Both the position numbers and the translations under genes were made by a program. A stretch of DNA of 64,000 nt, taken from assembly GCA_000223255.2 (NCBI GenBank), contig AFUT01000001.1, positions 310,001 to 374,000 of the forward strand, read 5' to 3'. The notes under the pieces are model-generated. The model saw only the letters and a program-made list of their open reading frames with translations, was not told the origin of the DNA and made no database searches. The stretch is from Streptococcus infantis SK970 (GTDB lineage Bacteria > Bacillota > Bacilli > Lactobacillales > Streptococcaceae). Positions 50,545 through 59,304 of the stretch are shown piece after piece; the first letter of the stretch is position 1, and each line of letters begins with the position of its first letter.

Positions 50545-50946
50545 ATGGTAGATATTCTTTACCCGATTTTTGTCATTTATTATACATCTAAGCTGAAGAA
50601 AACTGGATTACGAGTATCAAAATTTACTACATTTACCGCCTATAGTTTCTTAATGATTTCTTTAATTCAAATTGCTTTTGGATCACTAGCACTAATTGTT
50701 TTTAGTATACCCATTTTAGGTTTTCTATATTTTCGTGAGATAGGAGTGATTCTTTTTCACATTAGTATTATTTATGGAATGATTTTGCTTTTCTTGTCAT
50801 TAACACTATTCTTAGACAGTCAAAAATCTAATCAAGATTTTCAAATTACGCAAAAAATTCCATTTATACTAAATGTACTCATGTTAGCCTTTCATGCGCT
50901 CTTAATCTATAATACCTTGGTACCGATCTTTTCTATTTACTCATAA
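50545..50946 (+). CDS. Hypothetical four-TM membrane protein
   Basis: 133 residues, strongly hydrophobic with four predicted TM segments (about 1-12, 30-52, 55-78, 105-125). ATG 50545 has a GAGAG-type site seven bases upstream. Gene-rich surroundings differ in function (niacin transport on one side, ribosomal stalk on the other), so it gives no clue to role. I recognise no domain. Confidence 0.55.
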   Translation: MVDILYPIFVIYYTSKLKKTGLRVSKFTTFTAYSFLMISLIQIAFGSLALIVFSIPILGFLYFREIGVILFHISIIYGMILLFLSLTLFLDSQKSNQDFQITQKIPFILNVLMLAFHALLIYNTLVPIFSIYS

Positions 50947-51001
50947 AATAAAATGACAGTAAAAATGAGAAATAAAAAATTCAAATTTTTTTAAAAAATA
51001 C

Positions 51002-51030
51002 TTGCTTTGAAATGAAAGATGTGGTATACT
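51002..51030 (+). promoter_or_regulatory. Promoter of rplJ-rplL
   Basis: TTGCTT (51002-51007), 17-base spacer, -10 TATACT (51025-51030) with an upstream TG at 51022-51023. Confidence 0.75.
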
Positions 51031-51048
51031 TATAATCGGTTTGAAAAA

Positions 51049-51170
51049 AACTGCCTAAGACAGTAGGGGAGCTAGACTCATAAATATCCTACCGAGGACA
51101 AAACGTATCATGTAAAAAGAAGCGTATTGTACTTTCGTGTCTAGGTTTGGGCGCGTTTTTCTTTTGGAAA
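51049..51170 (+). promoter_or_regulatory. L10 ribosomal protein leader
   Basis: The untranslated region from about 51049 contains the conserved CTGCCTAAGACAGTAGG and TCCTACCGAGGAC elements typical of the L10 leader, the binding site of L10(L12)4 that represses its own mRNA. It precedes rplJ by about 40 bases. Confidence 0.8.
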
Positions 51171-51209
51171 AATTCCCCAAGCAAAATAATTACGGAGGTG
51201 AACACACTA

Positions 51210-51710
51210 ATGAGTGAAGCAATTATTGCTAAGAAAGCGGAACTAGTTGACGTAGTAGCTGAAAAAATGAAAGCTGCTGCATCAATCGTCGTTGTAGACG
51301 CTCGTGGTTTGACAGTTGAACAAGATACAGTTCTTCGTTGTGAACTTCGTGGAAGCGAAGTTGAGTATAAAGTTATCAAAAACTCAATCTTACGTCGTGC
51401 AGCTGAAAAAGCTGGTCTTGAAGATCTTGCATCTGTTTTTGTTGGACCATCTGCAGTAGCATTTTCTAACGAAGATGTTATCGCACCAGCGAAAATCTTG
51501 AACGACTTTGCTAAAAACGCTGAAGCACTTGAAATTAAAGGTGGTGCAATCGAAGGCGCTGTCGCATCAAAAGAAGAGATCCTTGCTCTTGCAACTCTTC
51601 CAAACCGCGAAGGACTTCTTTCTATGCTCCTTTCTGTACTTCAAGCGCCAGTGCGCAACGTTGCTCTTGCAGTCAAAGCGGTTGCAGACAACAAAGAAGA
51701 CGCAGCTTAA
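51210..51710 (+). CDS. rplJ: Ribosomal protein L10
   Basis: 166 residues, stalk base of the 50S subunit. ATG 51210 ([16 protein letters not shown]) with GGAGGTG. The [29 protein letters not shown] and C-terminal helical stalk-binding region are standard. It is followed by rplL and regulated by the upstream leader. Confidence 0.98.
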   Translation: MSEAIIAKKAELVDVVAEKMKAAASIVVVDARGLTVEQDTVLRCELRGSEVEYKVIKNSILRRAAEKAGLEDLASVFVGPSAVAFSNEDVIAPAKILNDFAKNAEALEIKGGAIEGAVASKEEILALATLPNREGLLSMLLSVLQAPVRNVALAVKAVADNKEDAA

Positions 51711-51716
51711 TCTTAA

Positions 51717-51731
51717 GCTACGCAGCGTAGC
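51717..51731 (+). other. Short intercistronic hairpin between rplJ and rplL
   Basis: GCTACG-CAG-CGTAGC, a perfect 6-bp stem with 3-base loop and no T-run. Might be an RNA processing or stability element; may help set the higher copy of L7/L12, but this is speculation. Confidence 0.45.
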
Positions 51732-51786
51732 CTAGCTACAAAAATTATAAAAATTAAAATTTAAACTTATTTTGGAGGAAATAACA

Positions 51787-52155
51787 ATGGCATTGAACAT
51801 TGAAAACATTATTGCTGAAATTAAAGAAGCTTCAATCCTTGAATTGAACGACCTTGTAAAAGCTATCGAAGAAGAATTTGGTGTAACTGCAGCTGCTCCT
51901 GTAGCTGTTGCTGCAGCTGGTGCTGCTGACGCTGGTGCTGCTAAAGACTCATTTGACGTTGAATTGACAGCTGCTGGTGACAAAAAAGTTGGCGTTATCA
52001 AAGTTGTACGTGAAATCACTGGTCTTGGACTTAAAGAAGCTAAAGAACTTGTTGATGGTGCACCAGGTGTCATCAAAGAAGGCGTTCCAACTGCTGAAGC
52101 TGAAGAAATCAAAGCTAAATTGGAAGAAGCTGGAGCTTCAGTTACTCTTAAATAA
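51787..52155 (+). CDS. rplL: Ribosomal protein L7/L12
   Basis: 122 residues, flexible stalk protein. N-terminal dimerisation region [20 protein letters not shown], Ala/Pro-rich hinge ([17 protein letters not shown]), and C-terminal domain with [32 protein letters not shown] ribosome-binding site. Followed by a terminator. Confidence 0.99.
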   Translation: MALNIENIIAEIKEASILELNDLVKAIEEEFGVTAAAPVAVAAAGAADAGAAKDSFDVELTAAGDKKVGVIKVVREITGLGLKEAKELVDGAPGVIKEGVPTAEAEEIKAKLEEAGASVTLK

Positions 52156-52189
52156 TAGAGCGACTACATTTGTAGCTTAAAAACATGAT

Positions 52190-52223
52190 TAAACCGCTAT
52201 TCTTAGGAGTAGCGGTTTTTCTT
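52190..52223 (+). terminator. Terminator of rplJ-rplL
   Basis: AAACCGCTA pairs with TAGCGGTTT and a T-run follows. Confidence 0.9.
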
Positions 52224-52309
52224 TTGTTCTAGAAGGGGCAAGAAAGGGAACGACGTCGGATTAGTATTTCAATTTAATGTGAATTATTGGAGATTTCTTA
52301 TGAAAAAAA

Positions 52310-52338
52310 TTTACTTTTTAATTTCATTTTGTTATAAT
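52310..52338 (+). promoter_or_regulatory. Promoter of the glyQS transcript
   Basis: TTTACT (52310-52315), 17-base spacer, TATAAT (52333-52338), feeding the glycine T-box. Confidence 0.75.
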
Positions 52339-52344
52339 AGATGA

Positions 52345-52535
52345 CAAGAAAGAATATCTTATCGGTAAATCCTAAGCGAGCCTGTGGCAGTGTGAGTCAG
52401 GTGGTTAAGAGATAAGTGTGGCGCTTTTGGTATTTTAATAAAAATAATGAAGTAATAAATTAGGGTGGAACCGCGTTTCTGACGCCCCTAGGTCACAGAC
52501 TTAGGAGCAGAGACTCGGTTCTTTTTGTATCCAGA
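52345..52535 (+). promoter_or_regulatory. T-box riboswitch, glycine specifier (GGC), controlling glyQS
   Basis: Stem I: CTTATC near 52358 pairs with GATAAG near 52411, and AAAG with CTTT below it, leaving a loop TGTGGCG with GGC at 52420-52422 as the glycine specifier. The T-box GGGTGGAACCGCG is at 52464-52476. The terminator stem AACCG/CGGTT and TCTG/CAGA is followed by CTTTTTG, competing with the antiterminator. Confidence 0.93.
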
Positions 52536-52569
52536 GTCAGACTCAATCATATAGAAAAAGGAGTAAAAC

Positions 52570-53487
52570 ATGTCTAAAAAACTAACCTTTCAAGAGATTA
52601 TCTTGACTTTGCAACAATACTGGAATGACCAGGGTTGTATGCTCATGCAGGCTTATGATAACGAAAAAGGTGCAGGAACAATGAGTCCGTATACTTTCTT
52701 ACGTGCTATTGGTCCTGAGCCATGGAATGCGGCTTATGTAGAGCCATCTCGTCGCCCTGCTGATGGTCGTTACGGAGAAAACCCAAACCGTCTTTACCAA
52801 CACCACCAATTCCAAGTGGTTATGAAACCATCGCCATCAAACATCCAAGAGCTCTACCTAGAGTCATTGGAAAAATTGGGCATCAATCCTTTGGAACATG
52901 ATATCCGTTTCGTTGAAGATAACTGGGAAAACCCATCAACTGGTTCGGCTGGTCTTGGATGGGAAGTTTGGCTTGATGGGATGGAGATTACTCAGTTCAC
53001 TTATTTCCAACAAGTCGGTGGCTTGGCAACTGGTCCTGTTACTGCTGAGGTCACTTATGGTTTAGAGCGTTTAGCTTCTTACATCCAAGAAGTAGATTCT
53101 GTTTATGATATTGAGTGGGCTCCAGGTGTTAAATACGGAGAAATCTTCCTTCAACCAGAATACGAGCATTCAAAATACAGCTTTGAAGTTTCAGATCAAG
53201 ATATGTTGCTTGAAAACTTTGAGAAATTTGAAAAAGAAGCAGGACGTGCTTTGGAATTTGGCCTAGTTCACCCTGCCTATGACTACGTTTTGAAATGTTC
53301 ACACACTTTCAACTTGCTAGACGCACGTGGTGCTGTTTCTGTTACAGAACGTGCCGGCTACATTGCCCGCATCCGTAACTTGGCCCGTGTCGTAGCCAAA
53401 ACCTTCGTCGCAGAACGTAAAAAACTCGGTTACCCACTTCTAGATGAAGCCACACGCGCAAAACTCCTAGCAGAAGAGGAAGAATAA
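52570..53487 (+). CDS. glyQ: Glycyl-tRNA synthetase alpha chain
   Basis: 305 residues, catalytic subunit of the tetrameric bacterial enzyme. [18 protein letters not shown] start, [31 protein letters not shown] and [16 protein letters not shown] motifs are standard. Controlled by the glycine T-box upstream. It is separated from glyS by 279 bases of structured DNA, although these genes are usually close together. Confidence 0.97.
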   Translation: MSKKLTFQEIILTLQQYWNDQGCMLMQAYDNEKGAGTMSPYTFLRAIGPEPWNAAYVEPSRRPADGRYGENPNRLYQHHQFQVVMKPSPSNIQELYLESLEKLGINPLEHDIRFVEDNWENPSTGSAGLGWEVWLDGMEITQFTYFQQVGGLATGPVTAEVTYGLERLASYIQEVDSVYDIEWAPGVKYGEIFLQPEYEHSKYSFEVSDQDMLLENFEKFEKEAGRALEFGLVHPAYDYVLKCSHTFNLLDARGAVSVTERAGYIARIRNLARVVAKTFVAERKKLGYPLLDEATRAKLLAEEEE

Positions 53488-53544
53488 AAAAGAGTTACAA
53501 GAATGGAAAAGGGGCAAAAAAGTGAGCCCACATGCTCCCCAGAG

Positions 53545-53739
53545 GCAAGTCGAAGACTTGCTATAGGGATAGGCACCGCCGTACTGCTATAAGGGGATTT
53601 TTGAAACTTTAGGTTCAAAAATCAGTTGGCTAAATCCACTTTGATGAGACTGTTGGAAATCTATGTCAAGAAAACATAAGATTTCCCTACAGACTCACAA
53701 AGTTAGTTAGTGACGTCCCCAGTACCTAAGGTGCCTATC
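53545..53739 (+). other. Nested hairpin element in the glyQ-glyS gap
   Basis: Four paired blocks in about 200 bases: GCAAGTC-GAA-GACTTGC (53545-53561); outer arms GATAGGCACC (53568-53577) with GGTGCCTATC (53730-53739), extended by GTACTG (53581-53586) with CAGTAC (53720-53725); GATTTTTGAA (53596-53605) with TTCAAAAATC (53614-53623); and GAGACTGTTGGAAATCT (53646-53662) with AGATTTCCCTACAGACTC (53679-53696). The layout is a multi-branched fold closed by a long-range stem. No transposase or significant reading frame is inside. Unclassified; a MITE or a structured RNA are both possible. Confidence 0.7.
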
Positions 53740-53766
53740 AGAAAAAGAAGATGTAAAGGAAAAAAC

Positions 53767-55803
53767 ATGACAAAAAACTTATTAGTAGAACTAGGACTCG
53801 AAGAGTTACCAGCCTACGTTGTCACACCAAGTGAAAAACAACTAGGTGAAAAAATGGCAGCCTTCTTGGATGAAAATCGCCTTTCATACGAAGGGATTCA
53901 AACTTTCTCAACTCCACGTCGTTTGGCTGTTCGTGTACTTGGTTTAGCAGACCAACAAACAGATTTGACTGAAGATTTTAAAGGCCCTTCAAAGAAAATC
54001 GCCTTGGATGCAGAAGGAAATTTCTCTAAAGCAGCACAAGGGTTTGTCCGTGGAAAAGGCTTGACGGTAGATGACATTGAATTTCGTGAAATTAAGGGTG
54101 AAGAATATGTCTGCGTAACCAAACATGAAGCTGGAAAACCAGCTGAGGAAGTATTGACAGGAATTCCAGAAGTCTTGGCTAGCTTAAGTTTCCCAGTAAC
54201 CATGCACTGGGCAAATAATAACTTTGAATACATTCGTCCTGTCCATACTTTGATAGTCCTTTTGGATGATGAATCTCTTGATATGGACTTCTTAGATATT
54301 CATTCAGGCAGAGTGAGCCGTGGACATCGTTTCCTTGGACATGAAGTGGAAATTCGTCATGCTGATAGTTACGAAGAGGATTTACGAAAAGTCTATGTCA
54401 TTGCTGACAGTATTGAACGCGAAAATATGATTCGTGAACAAATCAAGGCTATTGAAGCATCAGAAGGTGTTCAAGTTCAGGTTGATGAGGGACTTTTAAA
54501 TGAAGTCTTAAACTTGGTCGAATATCCAACCGCTTTTATGGGTAATTTTGATCCTAAATACCTAGAAGTTCCAGAAGAAGTTTTGGTTACTTCAATGGAA
54601 ACTCATCAACGTTACTTTGTAGTACGTGATCTTGACGGAAATCTAAAACCCAACTTTATTTCTGTTCGTAACGGAAATGCAGAATACTTAGATAATGTCA
54701 TCCGAGGAAATGAGAAAGTTTTGGTTGCCCGCTTGGAAGATGGAGAATTCTTCTGGCGTGAAGACCAAAAACTCAAGATTGAAGATTTAGTTGCTAAACT
54801 TTCACACGTAACCTTCCATGAAAAGATTGGTTCATTACGTGAACACATGATTCGTACAGGACAAATTGCTATCCTGCTAGCTGAAAAAGCTGGTTTATCA
54901 GTTGATGAATCTATTGATCTTGCTCGTGCTGCAGCCATTTATAAATTTGACCTCTTAACCGGTATGGTTGGTGAATTTGATGAGCTTCAAGGGATCATGG
55001 GTGAGAAGTATGCCCTTCTTGCAGGTGAAAATGCTACAGTGGCACAAGCAATCCGTGAACACTACCTTCCAGACTCAGCAGATGGAGCGCTTCCTGAATC
55101 TAAAGTTGGAGCAATACTTGCACTAGCCGATAAATTAGATACTCTATTATCTTTCTTCTCTGTTGGTTTGATTCCATCTGGTTCAAACGACCCTTATGCC
55201 CTTCGTCGTGCAACACAAGGGATTGTTCGAATCTTAGAAGACTTTGGATGGAATATTCCAATGGACGAGTTGATTGCGAGTCTTTATGCTTTATCGTTTG
55301 ATAGTTTAACTTACGATAACCAAGAAGAAGTGCTTAACTTCATCAAAGCTCGTGTTGATAAGATGATGGGTTCTACTGCAAAAGATATTAAAGAAGCTGT
55401 TCTCGAAAGTTCAAACTTTGTTGTTTCTGATATGATTGAAGCAGCAGAAGCTCTTTCAGAAGCAGCGAAATCTGAAGATTACAAATCATCAGTTGAGTCA
55501 TTATCTCGTGCCTTTAACTTGGCTGAAAAAGCAGAAGGTTTGATTAAAGTCGATGCAAGTCTTTTTGAAAATGAACAAGAAAGAGAACTAGCTCAAGCTG
55601 TAGAAAGCTTAGAATTGAAAGGTTCAGCTAGTGATAAATTAGAGCAATTATTTGCTCTTAGTCCAGTTATTGATGCTTTCTTTGACAATACTATGGTTAT
55701 GGCAGAGGATGTGGATGTCAAGAATAACCGTTTGGCTATCTTAGCTGAACTTGTGAATAAAGCAAAAACAGTCGCTGCTTTTAATCTTCTTAATACAAAA
55801 TAA
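53767..55803 (+). CDS. glyS: Glycyl-tRNA synthetase beta chain
   Basis: 678 residues, with [19 protein letters not shown] at ATG 53767 and AAAGGA upstream. The frame is open back to 53710 but runs through the hairpin element, so it is not used. Contains the HD-like domain ([16 protein letters not shown]), the [12 protein letters not shown] region and the C-terminal anticodon-binding domain. Works with GlyQ and follows the structured gap. Confidence 0.97.
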   Translation: MTKNLLVELGLEELPAYVVTPSEKQLGEKMAAFLDENRLSYEGIQTFSTPRRLAVRVLGLADQQTDLTEDFKGPSKKIALDAEGNFSKAAQGFVRGKGLTVDDIEFREIKGEEYVCVTKHEAGKPAEEVLTGIPEVLASLSFPVTMHWANNNFEYIRPVHTLIVLLDDESLDMDFLDIHSGRVSRGHRFLGHEVEIRHADSYEEDLRKVYVIADSIERENMIREQIKAIEASEGVQVQVDEGLLNEVLNLVEYPTAFMGNFDPKYLEVPEEVLVTSMETHQRYFVVRDLDGNLKPNFISVRNGNAEYLDNVIRGNEKVLVARLEDGEFFWREDQKLKIEDLVAKLSHVTFHEKIGSLREHMIRTGQIAILLAEKAGLSVDESIDLARAAAIYKFDLLTGMVGEFDELQGIMGEKYALLAGENATVAQAIREHYLPDSADGALPESKVGAILALADKLDTLLSFFSVGLIPSGSNDPYALRRATQGIVRILEDFGWNIPMDELIASLYALSFDSLTYDNQEEVLNFIKARVDKMMGSTAKDIKEAVLESSNFVVSDMIEAAEALSEAAKSEDYKSSVESLSRAFNLAEKAEGLIKVDASLFENEQERELAQAVESLELKGSASDKLEQLFALSPVIDAFFDNTMVMAEDVDVKNNRLAILAELVNKAKTVAAFNLLNTK

Positions 55804-55830
55804 AATTAAAAAATAATTGGAGGTCCTAAT

Positions 55831-56087
55831 ATGATACCAGAAAAAATTGCTCGTATTAATGAGCTTGCTAAAAAGAAAAAACAGAAGGTTTGACTGCGGA
55901 AGAAAAAGTAGAACAAGCCAAGCTTCGTGAAGAGTATATCGAAGGCTATCGTCGTTCTGTTCGTCACCACATTGAAGGAATCAAAATTGTGGATGAGGAA
56001 GGAAATGATGTGACTCCTGAAAAACTTCGTCAAGTGCAGCGAGAAAAAGGTTTACACGGTCGTAGTCTTGATTATCCGAATTCATAA
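55831..56087 (+). CDS. DUF896/YnzC-family small protein (frameshifted)
   Basis: 85 residues, starting [17 protein letters not shown] at ATG 55831 with GGAGG. The family signature [12 protein letters not shown] and [20 protein letters not shown] is clear, and the tail is [12 protein letters not shown]. As read the frame closes after about 20 codons: the A-run 55876-55881 lacks one A; repair gives [14 protein letters not shown]. It is 27 bases after glyS, the usual companion in streptococci, and a terminator follows. In Bacillus the homologue YnzC is a small helical protein of unclear role. Confidence 0.9.
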
Positions 56088-56097
56088 ATAAAAAATT

Positions 56098-56128
56098 CTC
56101 GGTTAGTGTCTGCTAACCGAGGTTTTTA
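56098..56128 (+). terminator. Terminator after DUF896 gene
   Basis: CTCGGTTAG pairs with CTAACCGAG and the sequence ends in five Ts. Confidence 0.9.
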
Positions 56129-56167
56129 TATTGAAAAAGGAACCATTTGGTTCCTTTTGGTTATTTT

Positions 56168-57411
56168 TTAGTTACTTGCACCAGAAGTAGCATCAGCAGC
56201 TCCGTGGCCACCATCACCATGTCCACCGGCATCAGATGCGCCAGAAGTAGCATCTGCATTACCGTGACCACCAGCAGGAGCAAATGGTCCGCTACCGCCT
56301 ACCAAACGTTGACCAGTTTCTTTCAAGTACCAGTCAAGCCATGGTTGGAAGTTAAAACAATTTCATTAATACCAGCATATGATCCATCAGGATAGTACAT
56401 AGCTTGGTAGTTGTGAGTATTGATAACACCTGCTGGAGAACCAGGAACAATTGTACGTACGTATTCTTGGTTGCCATTGCGAAGCGTACCGATAACCCAC
56501 TCAACGTTTTTCATACGTGCAGGTGGAAGTGAACCATGAATAGTAGACATACGACCGCCTGATTGGGAAGGAACTCGCTTCGCAAACATAGTATTAGGGT
56601 CTTGATGGGCATTGTTATAGTAGAGGAATTGATTGTTATCGTCAGCGTATGTCAATTCAAAAGGCATAGCTTTCAAGAACATATCAATTTGGTTAACTGT
56701 AAGGATTCCGTGGTCAAGTTTAACGTATGTATCACCAGATACAGCGCCTGTAATCTCTGCAACTTTCTCTACCCATTCCGGATCATCTGGATCAACTTCT
56801 GTAATAGTTGTGGCAATTGGTCTTCCACAATCCAAGTCTTCTGGTTCGATTGGTTTTGGTTTTTTCAATTTCGAAACAACTCCTACGTATTTAACAAAGT
56901 TATCTAAGCAAGTTTCAAGAAATTTAACAGTTCCTTCGTTGGTGATGTTTCCATCGTTATCGAAAGCTTCTTTGGCTTTTCCAAGAAGGAATTCATTACC
57001 TGGTAAAGTGTATGCATTTAGTCCTGGCGCATCTAGAATCTTTCGTAGATGAACTTGGGCACGTGAAGTTCCTTGGTCGTAGTATGATGCTCCCACAATC
57101 ATAACAGGTTTGTTTTCAAATGGATGAACTTCGTATGAAAGCCATTCAAGTACAGATTTGAGAGAAGCTGAGATAGTGTGGTTGTGCTCAGGAGTGGCGA
57201 TGATGACACCATCAGCACGTGTGATCTTGTTATACAAGAAACGCAATTGGAAACTTTCGTCCCATTTTTCGTCTTGGTTAAACATTGGAACTTGGTCGAT
57301 TTCAAGAACTTCTAATTCAAATTTGAATTTAAAATTGCGACGGATAAATTCCAAGAGTTTGCGGTTATATGATTGATCGTAGTTTGATCCAACAAGTCCA
57401 ACAAATTTCAT
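56168..57411 (-). CDS. FMN reductase-PAS protein with two ApbE flavinylation motifs in its tail (frameshifted)
   Basis: About 414 residues after repair. The N-terminal NADPH-dependent FMN reductase domain (1-185) has VGLVGSNYDQSYNRKLL and ATPEHNHTISASLKSVLEW. Residues about 215-345 look like a PAS-like domain (MPFELTYADDNNQFLYYNN). As read it stops at 56323; one missing C (GG at 56343-56344 on the plus strand, expected GGG) restores NPWLDWYLKETGQRLVGG and a Gly/His-rich tail with DATSGAS at 56234-56254 and 56174-56194, separated by GGHGDGGHG. DATSGAS fits the ApbE flavin-transfer consensus Dxx(S/T)GA(S/T). Next genes are a second FMN reductase and apbE, then divergent nox. The product is inferred to be a covalent flavin electron carrier; no direct proof. 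Confidence 0.85.
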
Positions 57412-57429
57412 TCTATTTTGTCTCCTATC

Positions 57430-58035
57430 TTACAAATTTTCCCAGTCAAATTCTTCTGCATCTTTACGAAGCAATTCTTGTGCGCTACGCAATTTTTCAG
57501 TAATCTTGACAAAGATACGGAAGTCATCAAAGATGGCATCCAATTTATTGATGACATCAAGGTCTACCAAGTCACCATTCTTATCGAATGCTTGAAGAGA
57601 GTGAGAAAGTAAGAATTCATCAGGAAGAACTGTTGCTTTAATCTCGGGTGCATTCAAAATTTGACGAAGTTGCAATTGAGCACGTGAAGAACCAAGTGTG
57701 CCATATGAAGCACCAGTAATCATAATTGGTTTGTTCAAAAGTGGGAATACTCCGTAAGAAATCCAAGCTAGGGCGCTCATAAGAACAGCTGGAATTGAAT
57801 GGTCGTATTCTGGTGTACCAATGATAACACCATCAGCTGCTTCGATTTTAGCTACGATTTCCATAGCTTCAGCTGGAATTTGTTTGTCGGCTGGTTTGTT
57901 AAATACAGGTAGATCTTTAATTTCTACCAATTCGATTTCTGCTTTATCAGCAAAGTGTTTCTGCATATATTGAAGCAGTTGACGGTTTGTGGAACGTTTT
58001 GAATTAGTTCCTACAATAGCAATAAGTTTAAGCAT
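57430..58035 (-). CDS. NAD(P)H-dependent FMN reductase
   Basis: 201 residues from ATG 58035 (MLKLIAIVGTNSKRSTNRQLL), preceded on its strand by AAAGGAAAG; a longer frame to 58059 is not needed. Flavodoxin-like fold with GTPEYDHSIPAVLMSALAW and TGASYGTLGSSRAQLQLR at the flavin and nicotinamide sites. It is the middle gene of the apbE-FMN reductase-FMN reductase operon (18-base gap to the next). Closely similar to the first domain of the downstream long protein, so probably an old duplicate pair. Confidence 0.92.
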   Translation of the reverse strand: MLKLIAIVGTNSKRSTNRQLLQYMQKHFADKAEIELVEIKDLPVFNKPADKQIPAEAMEIVAKIEAADGVIIGTPEYDHSIPAVLMSALAWISYGVFPLLNKPIMITGASYGTLGSSRAQLQLRQILNAPEIKATVLPDEFLLSHSLQAFDKNGDLVDLDVINKLDAIFDDFRIFVKITEKLRSAQELLRKDAEEFDWENL

Positions 58036-58069
58036 GGGCTTTCCTTTCTCTTTTTGCATTATTAATTAT

Positions 58070-58989
58070 TTACCGTTGGATACCAGATGAACAAGCTAGG
58101 TGTCCATCTTTATCAATGAGGATGGCTTCTATACCTTCAATATTTTCGACTTGCCACATAATAGAAGCGCTACGTTCGCCAAATAATCGTGTGGTCCATA
58201 TCTCCCCGTCAACTGAACGGTCAGATATTATGGTTAAACTCGCTAAATCCGTTTCGATGGGATAGCCAGTTTCACTATCAAAAATGTGATGATAATCCTT
58301 TCCATTAATTTCAAGGTGCCGTTCATAAATACCTGAAGTAACAACTGATTTTCCAGTAACAGATAATATCATCAGGTGATTACCACGTGTATGATTTGGA
58401 TCTTGAATGCCGATTTGCCACGGACGTCCATCTTTTGATTGGTTGTTCCCAATTGTGAGGATGTTTCCTCCAAGATTGATAAGAGCAGAAGTGACGCCGT
58501 TATCTTTTAAGAAATCTGCAACCTTATCTGCACTGTACCCCTTTGCTAAACACCCTAAGTCAATTTTCATTCCCTTTTTTCTAGGAAAACTGTAGAATTG
58601 ACTGAATCGAGTTTAATAAAATGAGGATCTATTAGTGGTAAGACTGAAGCGATTTCTTCAGGGCTTGCAAGCTTTGCATCGGAAAAACCAATACGCCAGG
58701 TTTGAACCAAAGGCCCTATACTAATATTGAGATGACTTTTAGGTGCTAGACTGTGTTCTAGACCTAATGAAATCAGTTCAAACAAATCAGGGTGGACTTT
58801 AACTGGGGCAATACCTGCCTGATAGTTAATTTCCATTAATTCAGATTCAGTACTGTTAGCATTGAAGCGGAATTCAAGTTCCTTGAGCAAATCAAAAGCT
58901 TGACGGAGAAGATTATCGGCTTGTTCATGAACTAAGGAAATAGTAATCGTAGTTCCCATTAATCGCTCAGATGATGAACTGAGAGACAA
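58070..58989 (-). CDS. apbE: FAD:protein FMN transferase ApbE (frameshifted)
   Basis: Transfers FMN from FAD to Thr/Ser in target motifs. About 307 residues. The likely start is TTG 58989 (MSLSSSSERLMGTTITI) with AAGGGAG eight bases upstream on its strand; an in-frame TTG at 59007 has no such site. Family motifs: MGTTITISL, MKIDLGCLAKGYSADKV, ALINLGGNI and SVDGEIWTTRLFG (near C-terminus). No signal peptide or lipobox, so it is cytoplasmic. As read it breaks at T6 58576-58581; one more base restores LEKKGMKIDLG. Immediately upstream of two FMN reductase genes, one with flavinylation motifs, which suggests a dedicated partner. Confidence 0.93.
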
Positions 58990-59078
58990 AGAATCAACTC
59001 CCTTCAAATCACTAGGAAATAGCTACAAATCTTGAATTAATAAGAAATTTAAAATTTATAATCTATTTCCATATAAAT

Positions 59079-59107
59079 AGAATATCATAAAGTCAGCGTT
59101 TTCACAA
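59079..59107 (-). promoter_or_regulatory. Promoter of the apbE-FMN reductase operon
   Basis: Minus-strand -35 TTGTGA (59102-59107), 17-base spacer, -10 TATTCT (59079-59084). The spacer is covered by a cre-like site. Confidence 0.65.
59091..59105. promoter_or_regulatory. CcpA cre site on the apbE promoter
   Basis: Reading the minus strand, GTGAAAACGCTGACT matches the cre consensus WTGNAANCGNWNNCW at every position except the first (G for W). It overlaps the -35 and the spacer of the apbE promoter. Confidence 0.7.
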
Positions 59108-59240
59108 ATTATTTTTAACAAAAAGTCAAGAAAAATGCTCAAAATAATAATTATTAAAAATTAGAGAGTAAATAAGTTTTAATTATAATAGATTAACTTT
59201 TTATTTATAGTCAAAATTAAGTAATTTCAAACAAAAAAAC

Positions 59241-59269
59241 TTGTAAACGCTAACAGAAAGTGTTATAAT
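59241..59269 (+). promoter_or_regulatory. Promoter of nox with overlapping perfect cre site
   Basis: -35 TTGTAA (59241-59246), 17-base spacer, TATAAT (59264-59269). TTGTAAACGCTAACA at 59241-59255 matches the cre consensus WTGNAANCGNWNNCW at all positions, so CcpA should control nox here. The rest of the 298-base divergent gap with apbE is AT-rich and shows nothing further. Confidence 0.85.
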
Positions 59270-59304
59270 ATTAAGGAAAAATAATTAAAGGTAGGATTTA
59301 TCTT

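Noticed and set aside
51089..51379. Antisense frame over the L10 leader and rplJ start
   Set aside because: Shadow frame of the leader and rplJ with no translation signal.
53503..53592. A 29-codon frame in the glyQ-glyS gap (MEKGQKSEPT...)
   Set aside because: No convincing ribosome-binding site, no recognised family, and the bases form hairpin arms instead.
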